A stretch of 64,000 nucleotides of DNA from Mannheimia sp041807705. Lineage in GTDB: Bacteria > Pseudomonadota > Gammaproteobacteria > Enterobacterales > Pasteurellaceae. Below, piece by piece: positions 43,463-52,606 of the stretch. The position numbers and the translations under genes are program-made. The DNA lies in the NCBI RefSeq assembly GCF_041807705.1, contig NZ_JBGTYY010000002.1, positions 124,001 to 188,000 on the forward strand, written 5' to 3'. The notes beneath the pieces were generated by a model. It was not told where the DNA came from and ran no database searches. It saw nothing but the letters and a program-made list of their open reading frames with translations. Each line of letters starts with the position of its first letter. The first letter of the stretch is position 1.

Positions 43463-46069
43463 ATGGGCAAATCACTCGTTATTGTGGAGTCTCCTGCTAA
43501 GGCAAAAAAAATTAATCAATATCTTGGTAGCAATTATGTGGTGAAATCAAGTGTCGGGCATATTCGTGATTTACCGAAAAGCGGTAGCGATGAAAAAGCC
43601 GAAAAAGCAAAGCCGATCTCAACAAAAGGAATGAGTGCTGAGGAAAAAGTAAAAGTAAAAGCAGAAAAAGAACGTACTGCGTTAGTAAAACGTATGGGGA
43701 TCGACCCATACAACGGCTGGAAAGCGAACTATCAGATTATGCCTGATAAAGAAAAGGTGGTGTCTGAATTAAAATCACTGGCGAAGAAAGCAGACCATAT
43801 CTATCTCGCAACCGACTTGGATAGAGAAGGGGAGGCGATTGCGTGGCATTTGCGTGAGATTATTGGTGGCGACGATAGCCGTTTTAGCCGAGTGGTCTTT
43901 AATGAAATTACCAAAGATGCAATTAAAAAGGCGTTTGAAGATCCGCAGCCGCTGAATATTGATCGTGTTAATTCTCAACAAACTCGCCGCTTTTTAGACA
44001 GAGTGGTAGGCTTTATGGTATCGCCATTACTGTGGAAAAAAGTTGCTCGTGGCTTATCCGCAGGGCGTGTGCAATCTGTGGCGGTAAAATTGCTCGTTGA
44101 GCGTGAGCGTGAAATTAAAGCATTCCAAAGTGAAGAGTTTTGGACAATTCAAGCCAATACGCAAATTAATCGTAAAAAATTACCGCTTGAATTAACCTCG
44201 TATAAAGGCAAAAAATTCGCAGCAAAGAATGAAGAAGAAGCCAACGTTGCGGTTCAAGCGTTAGAAAAAAGTGATTTTATTATTTCTAATATTGAAGCGA
44301 AAGAAACGAGTTCTCGTGCCTCTGCTCCATTCATTACTTCATCGTTACAACGTACCGCAAGCACACGTTTAGGCTTTGGGGTAAAGAAAACAATGATGTT
44401 GGCACAGCGTTTGTATGAAGCAGGTTATATTACTTATATGCGTACAGACTCTACAAACCTAAGCCGTGAAGCTCTAGCGATGGCTCGAGGTTATATTGAA
44501 GATAACTTCGGTGCAAATTATTTGCCTGAAAAAGCCAATGTGTATCGCAGTAAAGATAACGCACAAGAAGCCCACGAAGCCATTCGTCCGTCTGATGTAA
44601 ACGTGAAAATGGCAGATTTAAAAGGTATGGATAAAGACGCAGAACGTTTATATGACCTAATTTGGCGTCGTTTCTTAGCTTGTCAGATGTTGCCTGCACG
44701 TTATGATTCGACTTCATTAACCGTTCGAGCTGGCGATTATGAATTAAAAGCAAACGGACGTGTAATGCGTTTTGACGGTTGGACAAAAGTATTGCCTGTG
44801 CAAGGGAAAAATCCTGAAGATCAAGAATTACCTGCAGTAGAACTTAACCAAAAACTCAACCTTGATGAGGTTGTACCAAGCCAGCACTTTACCAAACCAC
44901 CAGCCCGTTTTAATGAGGCTTCTCTGGTGGCAGAGCTTGAAGAACGGAAAATTGGTCGTCCTTCAACTTATGCTTCGATTATTTCAACCATTCAAGAGCG
45001 TGGTTATGTTCGTACCGAAAATAAACGCTTTTATGTGGAAAAAATTGGCGAAGTGGTAACGGATCGTCTAAATGAATCGTTTAAAGATTTAATGAACTAC
45101 GATTTTACCGCTAATATGGAGGAAATTCTCGACCAAATTGCGGAAGGCAATAAGAATTGGAAAGAAGAGTTAAATACATTCTTCAAACATTTCTCTGAAG
45201 AGCTAACCCAAGCGGAATTAGATGAGCTTGAAGGCGGAATGAAGCCAAATAGCATTGTACCAACGGAGATTGATTGCCCAACCTGTGCAAGAAAAATGGC
45301 AATTCGTACCGCTTCTACAGGGGTTTTCTTAGGTTGTACAGGCTATGCTTTACCACCGAAAGAGCGTTGCAAAACCACGATGAATTTAATTCCAGAAGCA
45401 GAATTTTTCAATGTGCTGGATTCTGATTCCGAAACTAAGGCGTTAATGGCCCGTAAACGTTGCCCGAAATGTGATTCTGCGATGGATAGTTATGTGATTG
45501 ACGCAGAGCGTAAATTGCACGTTTGTGGGAATAATCCAAATTGCGATGGCTACATTGTAGAACAAGGCTCATTTAAAATTAAAGGTTATGATGGGCCTGT
45601 TGTTGAATGCGATAAATGTGGTGCAGATATGCACTTAAAACTCGGTCGTTTTGGTAAATATATGGGGTGTACAAGCTGTGATAACACTCGCAAAGTGTTG
45701 AAAAATGGCGAAGTTGCTCCACCACGAGAAGAGCCTATCGCTTTCCCAGAGTTAAAATGCGAAAAAGCCGATGCCTATTTTGTGTTGCGTGATGGTGCAA
45801 GTGGAGTATTTATGTCTGCCCACAATTTCCCAAAAGTGCGTGAAAGTCGAGCGCCAAAAGTGGCTGAATTGGCAAAATATCGTGAAAGATTGCCTGAAAA
45901 ATTACAATATCTTGCTGATGCTCCACAGCAAGATCCTGAAGGGAATGAGGCGATTATTCGCTTTAGTCGTAAAGAGAAACGTCAATATGTTACTTCAGAG
46001 AAAAACGGTAAGGCGACCAAATGGATCGTTGATTACGTTGATGGAAAATGGGTAGAACGCACAAAATAA
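43463..46069 (+). CDS. topA: DNA topoisomerase I
   Basis: An 868-residue type IA topoisomerase that relaxes negative supercoils. The Toprim domain starts with SLVIVESPAKAKKI and has ATDLDREGEAI; the active-site tyrosine is near residue 325 (YMRTDSTNLS). The C-terminus has cysteine-rich zinc-ribbon repeats (CPTCARKM, CPKCDSAM, CDKCGADM), then a basic tail. Length is close to E. coli TopA (865). It has its own terminator made from uptake signals. Confidence 0.97.
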   Translation: MGKSLVIVESPAKAKKINQYLGSNYVVKSSVGHIRDLPKSGSDEKAEKAKPISTKGMSAEEKVKVKAEKERTALVKRMGIDPYNGWKANYQIMPDKEKVVSELKSLAKKADHIYLATDLDREGEAIAWHLREIIGGDDSRFSRVVFNEITKDAIKKAFEDPQPLNIDRVNSQQTRRFLDRVVGFMVSPLLWKKVARGLSAGRVQSVAVKLLVEREREIKAFQSEEFWTIQANTQINRKKLPLELTSYKGKKFAAKNEEEANVAVQALEKSDFIISNIEAKETSSRASAPFITSSLQRTASTRLGFGVKKTMMLAQRLYEAGYITYMRTDSTNLSREALAMARGYIEDNFGANYLPEKANVYRSKDNAQEAHEAIRPSDVNVKMADLKGMDKDAERLYDLIWRRFLACQMLPARYDSTSLTVRAGDYELKANGRVMRFDGWTKVLPVQGKNPEDQELPAVELNQKLNLDEVVPSQHFTKPPARFNEASLVAELEERKIGRPSTYASIISTIQERGYVRTENKRFYVEKIGEVVTDRLNESFKDLMNYDFTANMEEILDQIAEGNKNWKEELNTFFKHFSEELTQAELDELEGGMKPNSIVPTEIDCPTCARKMAIRTASTGVFLGCTGYALPPKERCKTTMNLIPEAEFFNVLDSDSETKALMARKRCPKCDSAMDSYVIDAERKLHVCGNNPNCDGYIVEQGSFKIKGYDGPVVECDKCGADMHLKLGRFGKYMGCTSCDNTRKVLKNGEVAPPREEPIAFPELKCEKADAYFVLRDGASGVFMSAHNFPKVRESRAPKVAELAKYRERLPEKLQYLADAPQQDPEGNEAIIRFSRKEKRQYVTSEKNGKATKWIVDYVDGKWVERTK

Positions 46070-46085
46070 TAGATTAATTGATGTT

Positions 46086-46150
46086 ACAAGCGGTTAAATT
46101 TCTCTCATTTTTTGCAATTTGCAAATTATAAAAGAAATTTAACCGCTTGT
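46086..46150. terminator. Terminator from paired uptake signals between topA and yvcK-like gene
   Basis: ACAAGCGGTTAAATTTCT (46086-46103) and AGAAATTTAACCGCTTGT (46133-46150) are 18-bp perfect inverted repeats, each containing the uptake 9-mer. The genes are convergent. Confidence 0.85.
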
Positions 46151-46152
46151 TT

Positions 46153-47088
46153 TTATAGATTTTGGATTAATTCATCAATCGCTTTACTTAATTTATTGCG
46201 ATCGTGGCGGTAATAAACATCATCGGCTGATAAGTTTTTACGCAATGTCTGAATATGTGCTGGAAGTTCTGATTGTTCATCATCAGTGGTAATCACGCCA
46301 TTTATGCGAGTTTGTCCGATACAGTTTTCAATCCATTCAATTCGTTGATTAAGCGATAAATTCCCTGCAGGGCCGTGTTCTTGCCCGATATTATCAATAA
46401 AAATAACCTTAGCTTGGCTTTGACGAATGGCTTGAGCAATATCCGAAACCAGTAAATTTGGCATAATACTGGTAAAAAAGCTACCCGGTCCGAGCAGTAT
46501 TAACTCTGCTTCTTGAATGGCAGAAATCGCTTCTGGCGTACCTAATACAGGCGTATCTAGCTCTAAATGATGGGGTGTTTCAGCAAGTGCATCAATTTGA
46601 ACCTCGCCTAATACTTTTGTACCGCATTGTAGCTGTGCAATTAAATGAACAGGCGTTTCTGACATCGGGATAAGTTTTGATCTAACGTGCAATAAATCTC
46701 GAACAAGGTTAATACCCTCAAGCGGTCTGATTTGCATATTTTCAAGGGCGGTAAGAATAAGATTACCGAGATTGTGCCCACCCAGTTCGCCAGTGCCGCC
46801 AAAACGATATTCAAATAGGCGAGAAGCAACCGTAGGCTTGACAATAATTTGATTTAAACAGTTGCGTAAATCGCCCCAAGCAATCACACCTTGTTGAGAA
46901 CGAATACGCCCTGTTGAGCCGCCATTATCGGTAGTGGCAACAATGCCTGTCAGTCGTTCTTTTAAAAAAGGTAGGGCAGAGAGTAGCCGCCCTAAACCGT
47001 GTCCACCACCTAATGCAACAACAGTATTGAGTTGGTTTAGGTGATGATGGCGAGCGAGCTTTATTTGAGGTAGTTCTTGAGTGTCCAT
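46153..47088 (-). CDS. YvcK/CofD-like family protein
   Basis: 311 residues of the CofD-like/gluconeogenesis factor family (E. coli YbhK, Bacillus YvcK). VVALGGGHGLGRLLSAL and TTDNGGSTGRIR form the nucleotide-binding loops; GGHNLGNLIL follows. The Bacillus protein binds UDP-sugars and affects cell shape and carbon use; the role here is unknown. It is followed on the same strand by nothing closer than topA and preceded by a permease gene with a 15-bp gap, suggesting an operon. Confidence 0.82.
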   Translation of the reverse strand: MDTQELPQIKLARHHHLNQLNTVVALGGGHGLGRLLSALPFLKERLTGIVATTDNGGSTGRIRSQQGVIAWGDLRNCLNQIIVKPTVASRLFEYRFGGTGELGGHNLGNLILTALENMQIRPLEGINLVRDLLHVRSKLIPMSETPVHLIAQLQCGTKVLGEVQIDALAETPHHLELDTPVLGTPEAISAIQEAELILLGPGSFFTSIMPNLLVSDIAQAIRQSQAKVIFIDNIGQEHGPAGNLSLNQRIEWIENCIGQTRINGVITTDDEQSELPAHIQTLRKNLSADDVYYRHDRNKLSKAIDELIQNL

Positions 47089-47103
47089 TCTTTGTTAAAA
47101 CGC

Positions 47104-48180
47104 TTATTTTTCTAAAATAATTGCCTCTGTATGGCTAGATGGAATGGCTTGCACAACGGCTTTAACTAATGTTGCTAACGGAATTGCAAAGAATACGCCC
47201 CAAAATCCCCATAAACCGCCAAAAATCAGTACTGCAATAATAATAGTGAGAGGGTGCAGGTTTACTGCCTCAGAAAATAGATACGGTACAAGTAGGTTTC
47301 CATCTAATAATTGGCTGATGATAAAGGCGAGCATTATATAATAAAAATCAGACGATAAACCAAACTGGAATAAAGCAACCAACATTACGGGAATACTCAC
47401 TAATACTGCGCCGATGTAAGGAATTAATACGGAAATTCCTACTGCAACCGAAAGAAGTAATGGGTAGCGTAAATCAAAAAAGAGGAAGATAATGTAGGTT
47501 ACCACCCCAACAATCACAATTTCCAAAAATTTGCCACGAATATAGTTAGCAATTTGTTGCTGCATTTCAAACCATACACGGGTTGCCAAGCGGCGATTTT
47601 GTGGTAAAACGCTGCTAAATGAACGCATTAGCACTAATTTGTCTTTCAATAAGAAAAACACCATTAACGGCACCAGGAAGGTATAAATACCTAAGCCAAC
47701 CAAGCTAATAATAGAGTTGATAGAAATCGTTAAAAGTGATTCACCCATACTCAAAATATTGCTTTTTACGGTATTCATAATGGAATCCACAGTAGCGTAA
47801 TCCACTAATTCCGGATAATGCTCCGGAAGCCCTTGTAACCAAGCATTGAGCAAATTAAACATTGACGGCAAATCTTGAATAAAGGTTACCGCTTGGTTCC
47901 ATAAGGTTGGTAGCAATACCACACCTAAGAATGAGAGCAAAGCGATAAAACTTCCTAAAATTAAGATAACGCTCAGTGTTCTAGGTAATTTCAATTTAAC
48001 CGTTAAAAAACGAGTAGGCCATTCAAGTAAATAGGCAAATACAAGGGCAACTAATAGTGGCATTAATAGATCGTTGAAAAAATAAATAATACCGAACCCA
48101 ATTAACAGAATGCCAAATAAAACCACTATTTGGGGGTCGGTAAATTTTCTTTGATACCACTCTCGCAACATTTGAAACAT
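47104..48180 (-). CDS. perM: AI-2E/PerM family permease
   Basis: A 358-residue membrane protein with about eight helices in the PerM arrangement: an N-terminal pair of helices, a long periplasmic segment (about 70-150) and a C-terminal block with LLVPYLFSEAVNLHPL and GGLWGFWGVFFAIPLA. Members export AI-2 or sodium/protons in some bacteria, but most, including PerM, are uncharacterised. The C-terminus is shared by a 15-bp gap with the yvcK-like gene. Confidence 0.8.
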   Translation of the reverse strand: MFQMLREWYQRKFTDPQIVVLFGILLIGFGIIYFFNDLLMPLLVALVFAYLLEWPTRFLTVKLKLPRTLSVILILGSFIALLSFLGVVLLPTLWNQAVTFIQDLPSMFNLLNAWLQGLPEHYPELVDYATVDSIMNTVKSNILSMGESLLTISINSIISLVGLGIYTFLVPLMVFFLLKDKLVLMRSFSSVLPQNRRLATRVWFEMQQQIANYIRGKFLEIVIVGVVTYIIFLFFDLRYPLLLSVAVGISVLIPYIGAVLVSIPVMLVALFQFGLSSDFYYIMLAFIISQLLDGNLLVPYLFSEAVNLHPLTIIIAVLIFGGLWGFWGVFFAIPLATLVKAVVQAIPSSHTEAIILEK

Positions 48181-48212
48181 ATTTTGTATTGCCTTTTTAA
48201 CTCACTATAAAA

Positions 48213-48968
48213 TTATTTTTGACTACAAACCGCAATAAACCCTAATTTTTGATCAGGATCGTTGAAAATTTTATACATTTTATTAAAGGTTTCACGATTT
48301 TCAGGTTTTAACGCATTTCCTACGATTTTCATTGCCCCTAACACACCTTCATCGTAAATTAACCCTTTCGGAGAGAGCAATGACATCTCACCTGAAAAAG
48401 TTTCTACATTTCTAAAACCACAATGATGGAATAGTGCTTTCCAATCTGGCTTTGTAAGTGGCGATACCGTAATATTAATCGCATTACGCAGTTCCGCTAA
48501 TAATTCATCGGCATTGTCGGTGTTGAGCATAATATCGTGTGTAAGTAAAAAACCGTTTGGTTTTAACACTCGGAGATATTCACGAATTGCTTTCTCTTTA
48601 GCTTCTTGTGGAAGCATTGTCAGCATTGCTTCGTTAATCACAATATCAAAACTTTCATCTTCAAATGGCAGTTTTGTTGCATTCGCTCTTTGCACTTGAA
48701 CTAAATGCTCAACTTCTTGATATTTGATGTTTTCACGGGCTTTTTCAAGTGCTTCTTCGTCTAAATCAACGCCAATAATTTGGCATTCAAACTGTTTAGC
48801 CAACTGGATAGCGGTTGTACCCATATTACAGGCAACTTCTAATACTTTTTTATCTTTCGAAAAATCACCGCTTCCAATTAACCAATCCGTAGCAAGTTTT
48901 CCACCCGGACGTAAACGAGTTTTGCCTAAGCGAGCTAAAAAATGATGTCCAACTTCTTCTTTTTTCAT
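48213..48968 (-). CDS. Class I SAM-dependent methyltransferase
   Basis: 251 residues with a Rossmann methyltransferase core: motif I VLEVACNMGTTAIQLA, acidic end of strand 2 VDLDEEAL, motif II-like FDIVINEAMLTML. It resembles UbiE/small-molecule methyltransferases but the substrate cannot be told. It lies 32 bp upstream of perM on the same strand and may be co-transcribed. Confidence 0.75.
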   Translation of the reverse strand: MKKEEVGHHFLARLGKTRLRPGGKLATDWLIGSGDFSKDKKVLEVACNMGTTAIQLAKQFECQIIGVDLDEEALEKARENIKYQEVEHLVQVQRANATKLPFEDESFDIVINEAMLTMLPQEAKEKAIREYLRVLKPNGFLLTHDIMLNTDNADELLAELRNAINITVSPLTKPDWKALFHHCGFRNVETFSGEMSLLSPKGLIYDEGVLGAMKIVGNALKPENRETFNKMYKIFNDPDQKLGFIAVCSQK

Positions 48969-49108
48969 AATAAAACCTCTGAATTTGCAAAATAATCTGA
49001 AAATATGACAGCTTGCATTGAAATTTTTACAATTATACCCAATTTTTATATACAGCGGCAGATGAATTTGACAGAATATTGCCTACTTTTTATGAAGAGG
49101 AAAATAGT

Positions 49109-49318
49109 ATGACGAAACAAAATAATGGCTATCTCCATCAACGAGGTGAAATCAAAGAAAGTGCAGTAAAAGCATTAGTTACAGATCCGCTTTTTAGACA
49201 TAAAGTTGAAAAGAACCGTAAAGGTAAAGGCAGCTACCGCAGACACGAGAAGCATAAAAATGTGGCTTATGGAAAAAATGAAACCCCATTTAAAAATGTT
49301 CAAAGAGAGCCTTTTTAA
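49109..49318 (+). CDS. arfA: Alternative ribosome-rescue factor A
   Basis: 69 residues. GEIKESAVKALVTDPLFRHK and VEKNRKGKGSYRR match E. coli ArfA (AIEALLHDPLFR, VEKNKKGKGSY). ArfA recruits RF2 to free ribosomes stalled on mRNA without a stop codon, as a backup for tmRNA. The frame is open 10 codons upstream, but ATG 49109 follows GAAGAGGAAAA and fits the family start. The final codons and stop lie in a strong hairpin (49281-49327). The C-terminal segment after about residue 55 is not conserved, as expected for the part normally removed. Confidence 0.88.
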   Translation: MTKQNNGYLHQRGEIKESAVKALVTDPLFRHKVEKNRKGKGSYRRHEKHKNVAYGKNETPFKNVQREPF

Positions 49319-49327
49319 ATGGGGTTT
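49281..49327 (+). promoter_or_regulatory. arfA stem-loop spanning the stop codon
   Basis: AAACCCCATTTAAAAA (49281-49296) and TTTTTAAATGGGGTTT (49312-49327) form a perfect 16-bp stem with a 15-base loop. The TAA stop (49316-49318) lies in the 3' arm. In E. coli and Haemophilus such a structure is cut by RNase III or ends transcription, giving arfA mRNA with no stop codon. It also serves as the terminator facing bioD. Confidence 0.8.
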
Positions 49328-49338
49328 TAATTTGAGTG

Positions 49339-50058
49339 TTACTTGCTGAAATAGTCAAATAAGGGGGCTGGGTTTTGAATATAAGTGGATAGCTGTTTTC
49401 GTTCCGGTTGCCCCATATAAGGGATCTGCCCTAATAATGGAGTATTAATTTTTTGCGTAAGTAACTCAATTAATTCGTGATAATGGCGTAAACCCGGATT
49501 AACTCGATTTGCTATCCAACCAATTAATTTTCCGCCACGTTGTAGAATTTCATTTGCCGTCAGCAAAGCGTGATTGACACAACCTTCTTTAATTCCCACC
49601 ACTAATACCACTGGCATATCATTTTGAATTACCCAATCAGCAAAGCTGTAGTCTTTGTTGATCGGGGTTAGCCAGCCATAAGTGCCTTCAACCACCACAT
49701 TAGGGAATTTAGCTTCTAGCCTAGCCAAATCACTATTCAATTTTTCTAATTGAATGTGATGAACGGCATCAAGTGCAGCAAAGACAGGTGTGCTGGAGTG
49801 AATAAAGGTATAGCTGTTAATATCACGATAGCTTACTTCTTTAGGGCAACTGTCTAAAATCGTCAATACATCGGAATTATCTTCCGCGGCATAATCATAT
49901 TGAGTTGGCTCGGTTGGCAATGAATCATCACCACCGCATGCAATCGGTTTATAGCCAACTACAGGAAATCCTTGTTCAGTAAGTATTTGGATAATAGCTC
50001 TTGTAACAATTGTCTTTCCTACATTGGTATCTGTTCCAGTAATAAATAATGATGGCAT
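49339..50058 (-). CDS. bioD: Dethiobiotin synthetase
   Basis: A 239-residue ATP-dependent carboxylase that closes the ureido ring from DAPA. The P-loop is SLFITGTDTNVGKT near the N-terminus, followed by YKPIACGG and VEGTYGWLTPI. The frame is open 15 codons upstream, but ATG 50058 has AAAGGAA and fits the family start. It stands alone; no other bio gene is in the window. Confidence 0.93.
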   Translation of the reverse strand: MPSLFITGTDTNVGKTIVTRAIIQILTEQGFPVVGYKPIACGGDDSLPTEPTQYDYAAEDNSDVLTILDSCPKEVSYRDINSYTFIHSSTPVFAALDAVHHIQLEKLNSDLARLEAKFPNVVVEGTYGWLTPINKDYSFADWVIQNDMPVVLVVGIKEGCVNHALLTANEILQRGGKLIGWIANRVNPGLRHYHELIELLTQKINTPLLGQIPYMGQPERKQLSTYIQNPAPLFDYFSK

Positions 50059-50110
50059 TACAAATTCCTTTGACAAAAAATTTACGTTCTGTAGTTTAAC
50101 CAAGAAAAAA

Positions 50111-51298
50111 TTAATTTATACTGTCCTTGATCAAATTTCCGTTATAAATTCCTTGTTTTATGGCAGAACAAGCAATTAATGGGCTATTCCAATCATATTG
50201 GCTGGTTACTAAATCAATTTTCAGATCTTGTTGTAATAAATTTTTATGTAATTTTGCCGAAAGTTGGTCAAACAACGGCTCTTTTATCCGAAGTAGAGGA
50301 GAGTTGAACATAATTTTCTCACTCGAGAAAATATTGACTAAATTCATTAATGCATAGGCTAAATTGTCGGTAATATGCTCTAAAATAGTTAATGCAAGCG
50401 GTTGATTTTCCTCAATTTTTTGACAGAATAAGCTGATTTTTTGTTCTGGCGTGGCTAAATCATTTGGTAAATATTTATCAATTAATTGCACAATAGCAGG
50501 AAAAGTGACTTGATTAATCAGTTTATAACGATCGATCGCTTCCAACTCAGGAACGGTTTCATCACTTAATTGGCTAAATTTTGGCAGTTGCATATTATCC
50601 ACATTCATTTTTGATTGTTTATGTAATAAATTACCGTTTAATAATACGCTTACGTTTATAGTGTCATCTAATTCAATGAAAATGACATTGTTTTGGCTAA
50701 TCAAAGAGCCCACTGTCGATTCTGCCAATAGCCACAATTGAAAATGTTCACTTAATAAAATTGGACAATCAAATAATGAAGCAAGTTTAGGTGTGATATA
50801 GCAAAGCATATTATGATTACCTAATTGTATAATGCTCCCTTTTTCCGCATTAATTCTACCTACAACACTTACCGAAACAGCAAGTAACTGTTCGTTATTG
50901 ATAGTGTAAGCTTGCTGGAAATTGTCGATAAACTTCAAAATGTACTCATCTAATTGAGCATAGTTTTGAGGCGAGATTGTACAATCTTGCTTGCGGATTT
51001 GCTTACCATTTAATTGACAAAGCGAAATTTCAACCTTATGCGGTGAAACTGTTACGCATAATAATTGCCAAAAGAAATTCGAAACAGCTAAGCCAACAGA
51101 GGGGCGACCTCGTGCTAGGGTATTTTGCACCGTTCTTTCTAAAATAAAATGGCTATCTATCAATATTTTAGTCAGGTTAGTAACAGAAGCTGGAGCTAAG
51201 CCAGAGAGTTTAGCTAAATCAGTTCTTGAAATTAATTCAAATTGCTCGATGAGATAGTAAATTTTACCTAAGTGTAAGGCTTTGTTATCGGAAAACAT
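50111..51298 (-). CDS. ROK family transcriptional repressor, NagC/Mlc-like
   Basis: 395 residues. The N-terminal helix-turn-helix is ISRTDLAKLSGLAPASVTNL at about 23-42; the rest is a ROK sugar-binding domain. It lacks the usual zinc cluster (C-x-C-G-x-x-G-C) and the preceding GH motif, so sugar sensing may be altered. It is divergent from rnd across a region with a CRP site (51378) and an AT-rich palindrome TTATTTTT/AAAAATAA-like at 51333-51357 that could be its own operator. Whether it is NagC or Mlc cannot be decided. Confidence 0.78.
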   Translation of the reverse strand: MFSDNKALHLGKIYYLIEQFELISRTDLAKLSGLAPASVTNLTKILIDSHFILERTVQNTLARGRPSVGLAVSNFFWQLLCVTVSPHKVEISLCQLNGKQIRKQDCTISPQNYAQLDEYILKFIDNFQQAYTINNEQLLAVSVSVVGRINAEKGSIIQLGNHNMLCYITPKLASLFDCPILLSEHFQLWLLAESTVGSLISQNNVIFIELDDTINVSVLLNGNLLHKQSKMNVDNMQLPKFSQLSDETVPELEAIDRYKLINQVTFPAIVQLIDKYLPNDLATPEQKISLFCQKIEENQPLALTILEHITDNLAYALMNLVNIFSSEKIMFNSPLLRIKEPLFDQLSAKLHKNLLQQDLKIDLVTSQYDWNSPLIACSAIKQGIYNGNLIKDSIN

Positions 51299-51332
51299 TT
51301 AAAAATCCCTTTTATCATTTTGATGGCGGCAA

Positions 51333-51357
51333 TTATTTTTTGATCTAAAAAAAATAA
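51333..51357. promoter_or_regulatory. Possible ROK operator upstream of the repressor gene
   Basis: TTATTTTTT and AAAAAATAA arms around GATCT form an imperfect palindrome of NagC type (TTATTTT...AAAATAA), about 40 bp before the repressor start. Confidence 0.4.
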
Positions 51358-51377
51358 CAATCTTTTTTTGTTTATAA

Positions 51378-51393
51378 TGAGAGATAGATCACA
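51378..51393. promoter_or_regulatory. CRP site between ROK gene and rnd
   Basis: TGAGAGATAGATCACA fits TGTGA-N6-TCACA with one mismatch. It lies 38 bp before rnd and 80 bp before the ROK start, so it could serve either. Confidence 0.55.
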
Positions 51394-51431
51394 TAATTAT
51401 TTTACGCTTTAAAAAAATTACGGAAACAGGT

Positions 51432-52550
51432 ATGACATCGTTAATTAGTTATAAATGGGTGGAAACAAACGAACAACTGGCGGCAGTATGCGAAGAGGCT
51501 AAAAAAGTAAATATCGTAGCTCTTGATACTGAGTTTATCCGCACCCGTACTTATTACCCTATATTAGGTTTAATTCAGTTATATGATGGTAAGCAAGTTA
51601 GTTTAATCGACCCTATGACGATTTCTGATTTCTCGCCTTTTGTCTCATTATTGGTAGACAAAAGTACAATAAAAGTGTTGCACGCCTGTAGTGAAGACTT
51701 AGAAGTTTTTGAGCATCAATTCAAACAATTACCAGAACCAATGCTTGATACGCAAATTATGGCGAGTTTTGCGGGAGTAGGAATATCAATGGGCTTTGCG
51801 AAATTAGTTTCCCATTATTTAGAAGTTGAACTGGATAAAGGGGCTTCTCGCACAGATTGGCTTGCTCGCCCCTTAACTGAGCAACAGTTACAGTATGCAG
51901 CAGCAGATGTGTGGTATCTATTACCTATTTATGAAAAATTGGCTGAGGAATTAGCAAAGGGCAGCTGGCAAAATGCGGTTAAAGAAGAGTGTGAGGCAAT
52001 ATCAGCTAAAATTAAGCGAGTTGAAGATAAAACCAAAGCCTACAAAAATATTGCTAATGCGTGGCGATTAAACCAGCAAGAGTTAGCTATCTTACAAGTT
52101 TTAGCTAAATGGCGGATTGATGAAGCAGAAAAACGAGATCTGGCGTTAAATTTTGTGGTAAAAGAAGCTAACTTATTTCAGATTGCCAAGATACAACCAA
52201 AACATACCTCTCAATTATTAGAATTTATGCACCCAAGTGAGGTTCGAATTCACGGCAAAAAAATTCTCTGGTTAGTTGAGCAAGGAAAATCGGTTAAGCC
52301 TGACGATTATCCTATGCTTATTCAGCGGTTAGTGGACGAAAAAGGCTACAAATATAGTATGCAAGCGATGTTGCAAAAATTAGCTGAAATTCGACCACTT
52401 GATCTTGCCCCAGAACTGATTGCCAGCAAACGCCAATTAAACCAATTATTTAAATGGTTTATTGATGACAAGCCACAAGAAAAAATGCCTGAATTGTTGA
52501 TTGGCTGGCGTAAGCCCTTCGGCGAACAATTATTATCGATTTTATTGTAA
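51432..52550 (+). CDS. rnd: Ribonuclease D
   Basis: A 372-residue 3'-5' exoribonuclease that trims tRNA precursors. The DEDDy nuclease domain begins with ALDTEFIRTRTYYP, with LHACSEDLEVFE and QYAAADVWYLLPIYEK supplying the other acidic residues and the tyrosine. HRDC domains follow at about 210-290 and at the C-terminus. It ends with an FGEQLLSILL tail of the usual type. Confidence 0.94.
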   Translation: MTSLISYKWVETNEQLAAVCEEAKKVNIVALDTEFIRTRTYYPILGLIQLYDGKQVSLIDPMTISDFSPFVSLLVDKSTIKVLHACSEDLEVFEHQFKQLPEPMLDTQIMASFAGVGISMGFAKLVSHYLEVELDKGASRTDWLARPLTEQQLQYAAADVWYLLPIYEKLAEELAKGSWQNAVKEECEAISAKIKRVEDKTKAYKNIANAWRLNQQELAILQVLAKWRIDEAEKRDLALNFVVKEANLFQIAKIQPKHTSQLLEFMHPSEVRIHGKKILWLVEQGKSVKPDDYPMLIQRLVDEKGYKYSMQAMLQKLAEIRPLDLAPELIASKRQLNQLFKWFIDDKPQEKMPELLIGWRKPFGEQLLSILL

Positions 52551-52606
52551 AATTAATTAGGACTATTTGTATTTAGCACAGTATAATTGTCTAAAAAGGA
52601 GTAAAT

